Shown: positions 47,960-64,000 of the stretch, one piece after another
How the letters are laid out: every line of letters begins with the position of its first letter
Position numbering within the stretch: position 1 is the first letter of the stretch
NCBI GenBank assembly: GCA_017562135.1
Contig: QEYB01001654.1
Coordinates: 248,001-312,000 of the forward strand
DNA length: 64,000 nucleotides
Source: Dipylidium caninum
Lineage: Eukaryota; Platyhelminthes; Cestoda; Cyclophyllidea; Dipylidiidae
Direction: 5' to 3'
Notes under the pieces: model-generated
The model's database searches: none
Seen by the model: the letters and a program-made list of their open reading frames with translations, nothing else
What the model was told of the DNA's origin: nothing
Translations under genes and position numbers: made by a program

Positions 47960-48971
47960 TTAATACAAGGATATGGCTTCTCTCTCCTCACAATATTCAC
48001 CTCTGCTGATAGATTTTACAAATCTACGTTGAAATTGAAGTCGTGATATCACAATTAGTTCTCTATTCCAGATAAATGCTCTGATAGTGGGAGGGGTGCA
48101 TTGAACTCTAAGTGGCCTTCTATGCCCATTTACACGACTTAATCAGTTTCCCATATGTTTAAATGCTTGATAATTAACTGGATGATCTGTGAAGTTTCAT
48201 TTACTTTTACATCTTCATGCGAGGAGGGGCGTGAAAGTTGCATAGCAGTATTATAAGAAGTTTGTGGTTGTTTTAACATAGCGTTTTGTACTTTGGTGCC
48301 GCATCCTACCCATAATTTCTCTTCCCGCTCGAGGATTAGTTTTTCGGAGCTAGGAGACACTGTGATTCTGACTGAAAGTACTTCAATTCGCCTCACTTCC
48401 TCATTTTAGAGCACATGAATGGATTTTAAATTGAAGTTGTCCAGTGGTTTCGTACACCAAGGAGTTTTCGGCGCGTTTTCTTTTCGTTATTACCTTTGTT
48501 TTTTTGCCCCATTTCCCCTTATAACTTATTAAATTCTCACACACTCTAGCTGATTGCCTCGGCATTTCAGATAATTTACAAGTAAATACATTTTTCACCT
48601 TCAGATGAAACTTCATTCATTAATTTGTCTTGAATAATGGGACTTCCACCGAGAATTTTAGTAGATACCTGTTCTGGGTTTCAAACTACATGATTTCGCA
48701 ATAATTTATTAGACTTCAGGCCCCCTTTTTTTTCTATTGACACTAATCTGAACATGGCGGTATTGAACGCTGATGGCGGTATCAATGCTGGACACCCTAG
48801 CGTAAGCAGTGTATGTCCAAAGTAACTAGTCGTAAATTTATTTGATTGAAGAAAGCAACTTCAAATAAAATAAAAAGGGGAGAGAGGCAGAGGTACAGAT
48901 TCACCCTCGCGGGTTTCAACTGATCATGGGAGAAAAAAGATGGTGGGATGCAGGGGAGCCCGAGGAAGAGT
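47960..48971. other. Convergent 3' region of Lgl and FAK
   Basis: Lgl ends on the left and FAK on the right, so both 3' UTRs should lie here. No coding exon with Lgl or FAK likeness is evident, although a last Lgl exon cannot be excluded. Confidence 0.45.
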
Positions 48972-59655
<10,684 letters not shown>

Positions 59656-60515
59656 ATCCGAGCAACGTAGAAACAGTAACAATATCAGAAGTGGGTTGAT
59701 TCATGTCATCAAGCGATAAAATAGGGAATCATTCACATATCATAATGTGAATCATGTAAAAGAGTGCAGTTGAAGGCCAAATTTAAAAGAAAATACCCTT
59801 AAGAACTTACGATTTTAGCTCATTATAACTTCAATATTAGGTGGCAAAGCCGACGCACGGAAGAACTAAACACTTTAAAAAAGAATTCCACAGAGTACTA
59901 ACCATAAAAGGGGAGGCCATAAACGACACTAATTCATAGCCAGTCATTACACGAATTTCGACGTTTCACGGAACACTCGTTGTAAAAATTAATTGTCACA
60001 ACTTTTTCACACAAATGGCAATAGACATTGTTCTCAAAAGAGTTATAAGAATGCTACTAGAAGGCAATTTTTCGATTTCATAAAAATGAAATGCACCCGC
60101 ACTATTAACTTGCGCGCAATTGAATAAGTCCTAAAATCTATTCTCGTAAAGTGTAGGCGACTTAAAAGACAACATTCTTTACTTTTAAAAAGAATTTATT
60201 ATGTACGTTACGGTTCTGCCTATATAATACCAACTAAGCAAAGATGGAGAAAATAGTAAAGATCTGTGTTTGTTTAAATTATCCATTGTATGTCAATATG
60301 TCTGCATAGGGGAAGCTCGCTTGTCTTTCTCCTGATGTTTTATTTGCCCAATGGCGTAGTCTTCTTGTTTGCAGATGATTACTTTGTATGTTAATTGATT
60401 TTTCGTATTATATTTCCTAACCCCAGTTTTCTGTAAAATGTTTAAGGCTTTATTCTCGCTGCTAGGTTTAATGCAACTTCATGACAAGCTATTTTCCACG
60501 TTTATTTTAGCCATA
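59656..60515. other. Head-to-head region between FAK and NIPBL
   Basis: About 860 bp separate the FAK start (leftward) from the NIPBL start (rightward). It should hold both promoters and 5' UTRs; the NIPBL start codon is preceded by a splice acceptor at 60510 (tttattttag), so a 5' non-coding exon is likely. A shared promoter is possible but not shown. A missing first FAK exon could also be here. Confidence 0.45.
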
Positions 60516-63500
60516 ATGAGCGGCGATATAAGTCGAATTCCAATTCAGTCGTTCGGAGCTGTCTTTAGTCTAACAGACATTTTACCGGAACTCCCTCTTC
60601 CATCTGCCTTCCCTCATGGATCGAGTAGTGACAGCTTTCTTACTGATCCAGATATGTCCAATGATGTCATGCGATGCCTTTATTCAAAAGATGAGAACCT
60701 AGTTGGCAACCTCACTGAAGCCTTGTCCAAGGTTTCCACAGACAACATGTATGTCCCAACGTCTTTATAAACTCTTCGTACATAGTGGTCTCGATGATGA
60801 CAACGTGAATGATCCTATTGAAAATTCATCTCTCCCCCCTGTTCTATTATCTGTACTTCAACGGGATTCCTCCGTATTTCGGCCAAAATGTCCCAACTTC
60901 TACACCCAAAATAAGTCTAACTCTTTCAGTCTCAATTGGGATGACCTGCGGAATAATAACGAATCCGATATTCGTCAGGCTGGTAATTATAGGTGTTTTA
61001 GATACGATTCTGATTATTTGTTTGGCATCATCAATGTGCTTTACTCTAGCTTTTGACGAGGATTCTGCATCTCCTGCTAAGCGGAAACACAAAAAGAAGA
61101 AACGGAGGAAACGGAGATTGGAATATGTGAATCAGGAAGCCTCCAGTGGCGGTGAATCTAATGCTGCAACTCCCGGAGGGTCTATAAGTGACGGTCACTC
61201 GAACAGTGGGGATGATTGTAACGCTCCAACCCCTTATGGTGTTAGTGTCAATGTCAAGCCCGAGGAGAAGAAAATTCTTCTTAAATTTTCTCTCAAACGG
61301 CCTATCGCAAGCGATTCTACCCCATCACTGGACACTCTGTCCAAAGATCGAAAAGAAAAAAAGCACAAAAGGTCAAAGGATCGTGAGAGAAAACGACATC
61401 ATAGCCGGGATAAGGGATTTTCCCTAATAGATGGTATAAATCGCGTTGAAACAATTATTCCCTCCGCCAATGGTGTTCCTATGACGGCAAAACCTGTCCT
61501 TGTTTCCTCCCCTGCTGCAACTTCCAAGGAATCGTTTTGTCGCAGGACTTCTGTGCCAATATCGCATTCCCCCCGGCCTCCGATTGATCGAATTGGAGGT
61601 CTAGACGCTCATCCGCCTTTCGATTTACAAGGCGTTTTTGATCATGTGAAACCTGATTTTGCGGTTTTCGAGGAAAATTTCCTTAAAGATTTGCCCCAAT
61701 CCGTAGCGATCCACTCAAATCCTCCGAACCACCCCCCTAATCCCCATTCATTGGGCTACAATGACTTTTTGCCGCCTGATTTACTGTCTGTAACTAATAT
61801 CTCTCCTCCTACTGCCCACCACCCTCCATCACAAGGTACCGATGATAGTAGTGTTTACAGGGGTTCCTTCATGATTGCTTCACACCTTGAATACGACACC
61901 AAACCCCCTGGAAATTTCTTGGAGCACATATCTGATCTCCAGAACCCTTCACTAGACATTTCTACGCATACGAAACCCCCTGAACCTAGTTTTTCTCACG
62001 CTATACCTTTAGGTTTAGCTAGTTATCTGAATTCCAGTAAGACACAATCATCCACTCTCCAGCCTACGCCCGTCGCTAAAGTCTCTGCAGCCAAACCCAC
62101 AAATAGACGAAGGGCCCCTGTATCAAAAAGTAAGCTCTTCTGAGATGCGTTTGTTGGGCACTTTATTTTTGCCTTTCATACATGCCTCAATTGCATAGGA
62201 AGGAGATGTAATGAGGTGGAAGGTTTGCGCACATGGACGGTCAAATACCCTGGACAAAAGAATTCTGATAGAAATTCGGATGAATCTTCCGCATGGGATG
62301 CGGCGGTCGACCGGCAAGCTAATTATTTGCGCAACAAACGCCGTCGCATGACTAGACAACCCACTGCTCTTGCAGCCGACTACGTTTTGGAAACTGATAA
62401 AGACTATCCGAAGTATGTTTACATATTTTTTACAACAATTTTTGATAAAAATAACCAGTCTTCTTGCGTTCAGACCACTGCCACGTCGGAGTAGTGATGA
62501 AGATATCGGTACGACGGAACCTGGTTGTATTGAGGATCCTTCTTCGGATACTGAAGATGCTCTTGCTGCCACAGTGCGTTCTTCGTCTCGGATGGGTCTT
62601 TTGGGTAGTGGTAATACAGGTGCTGGCGTTCGTTGCTCTTACGCTGGAATGGATGATGATACGGAAGACGTGGCCGATGATGAGTGCTATAAAGACGGTG
62701 GTGCTCGAAGGCGTCGAAAGGCGGACGATGACGATGCACCTTTCGAAGGTATGTTTTGCTTTCATAGACACGTCTTTATTGCCGCTAGTATCTCTTGCTT
62801 CATTTGTTCATTAGTTCGGATAAAGGAGCCGGCGGAGCAGCGATTTCCGCACTTGCAAAAGGTCGCTGCAGAGCACTCTCGGCCGATACGAGAGCGTGTC
62901 CATCACAAGCTTTTGAATGCCTATTCGGAATCCGCGGGTTCTTCCGACTCAACATTAGCTAGTGGTCTGAAGAAATTTCTTTCCCATGTTGACCGCGTTC
63001 TTGAGGCTGTAGAAGAAGTTGATCTTTTGTCTGGTGGAGATAGTGGTGGTGATGATGCCATTCCGGCAGAGGCTATAATTTCGCCTTCTGATATTGCTGA
63101 ATTGTGTCGAGATGCTGCAAAATTGAAGAGCACTAATGCAGCCAACCAAGTACCCACTGATCGTCTTCTCAAATTGCTTACTCTCCTTTTGCTAAACGTA
63201 CGCGACGGGGCGGCGGTTGTTCGAGTCGCTGGGGATCAAGAGGCTATGGAAAAAATATCTCGAGCTGTTGGTGCCAGTTTAATTGCGCTGAACCTAATGA
63301 CTTCAAAGGACATGCCTCGCGAGGTCTACCTGGAGGACGTAATAGAACAGGCGGTGCAGGTGTCTCGGTTCCAGCTCTCAAATTGCATCTATCCAGAGTA
63401 CGATCCGGCTTATAGAATTGAAAATTCGGCGAAGGACAATCAGAGTAGCATTAAGTCGCGTCGTGCTCGTGAGCGTGATACTCAGAAATCACCTGCAGTT

Positions 63501-64000
63501 ATCCACCTTTACTATCGCCTGGTGGAAATTGTCACAGGATTGGCTGAACTCGTTAATATTCAACGCCTCACTGATAGTCTTGTATTAACGCTTTATTCCG
63601 TCGGGGTGTCCGTCTTTTTTGTGGAAAATGTCAGTGAGTTGCAGTTGGCGGGTCTCAAATTAGTTACCGGAATATTCGCCCAGTACCCACTCTGCCGTAA
63701 GCTTATTATTGAAGAGATTATTAATGGTATCGCACGTCTTCCATCGAGTAAACGTAATCTGCGAACATACAGGTTTGTGTTTACCATCTATTGCAGTTTG
63801 GGCACATAAGATTAAGGTAATAAAAATTCCTAATTAATTTATAGGCTCAATTCTGAGGAAAGTATTCAAATGTTTACTGCCTTGGCGCTTCTGTTGGTGC
63901 AGTCAGTAATTGAGTTGCCCAACTCAGGAGTCCCTGGGCAACAGCGAGTTTCGGATAATACGAGTTTTGAAGGCAAACCAGAAAGTGTTGAGCATGCCTC
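60516..64000 (+). CDS. NIPBL: Cohesin loader Nipped-B / NIPBL (Scc2), 5' part
   Basis: Seven exons so far (60516-60748, 60786-60982, 61050-62129, 62199-62412, 62474-62748, 62815-63772, 63845 onward); the gene runs past the window end. The N-terminus MSGDISRIPIQSFGAVFSLT with LTDILPELPLPS matches the NIPBL start that binds MAU2/Scc4, followed by NLTEALSKVSTDNI. Exon 3 is a disordered, Ser/Pro-rich stretch with a strong basic nuclear signal (KRKHKKKKRRKRR). From exon 6 the HEAT-repeat region is recognised: KFLSHVDRVLEAVEEVDLLS, VYLEDVIEQAVQVSRFQLSN, YPEYDPAYRIE, IHLYYRLVEIVTGLAELVNI, SVFFVENVSELQLAGLKLV and KRNLRTYRLNSEESIQMFTA. NIPBL loads cohesin on chromosomes and drives loop extrusion. The region between the N-terminus and the HEAT repeats is much shorter than in vertebrates. 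All phases match; the acceptor of exon 3 (61049) was chosen because it alone keeps the frame open. Confidence 0.93.

Overview
This is a nuclear window from an animal. Every recognisable gene is split by GT-AG introns, and all the families are metazoan. The best clue to lineage is the first gene, an EF-hand protein fused to a dynein light chain domain. That architecture is typical of flatworm tegumental (TAL) proteins. Together with many 30-45 nt introns mixed with 1-2 kb ones, this points to a parasitic flatworm, probably a tapeworm. The species call is inference.

Layout, left to right: TAL-type tegumental protein (+, 600-1388); a decayed KLHL20-like gene (-, about 3055-5200); mitochondrial ribosomal protein MRPL38 (+, 6547-8643), tail-to-tail with stomatin-like STOML1/UNC-24 (-, 8713-11722); a small FUN14-domain mitochondrial protein (+, 12976-14115); a SENP6/7-type SUMO protease (+, 15049-17672); a MAP-kinase phosphatase of DUSP8/16 type (+, 19888-25646); a 10 kb gene-poor stretch (25.6-35.6 kb) with two families of dispersed repeats, a TG microsatellite and a purine-rich tract; akirin (+, 35660-37313); lethal giant larvae (+, 38361-47959); a compact focal adhesion kinase (-, 48972-59655); and the 5' half of Nipped-B/NIPBL (+, 60516 to beyond the window).

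I rebuilt exon structures by hand, joining reading frames at GT-AG sites so that phases match and the protein follows the family. Most joins close exactly. The ends I am least sure of are the 5' end of the SENP gene, the 3' ends of DUSP and Lgl, and the 5' end of FAK. The genes do not form one pathway: Lgl and FAK act in polarity and adhesion, DUSP in MAPK control, SENP in SUMO removal, akirin and NIPBL in chromatin, and MRPL38 and FUNDC in mitochondria.

I found no CRISPR array, tRNA, rRNA, phage or bacterial-type system. The points most worth checking are introns of only 30-32 nt, a FAK without the proline-rich linker and with Phe-Tyr instead of Tyr-Tyr in the activation loop, a GC-AG intron in its kinase domain, an Lgl with Glu at the first aPKC-site position, very small exons (21 and 11 coding nt), the KLHL20-like pseudogene, and the repeat families around 28-34 kb.
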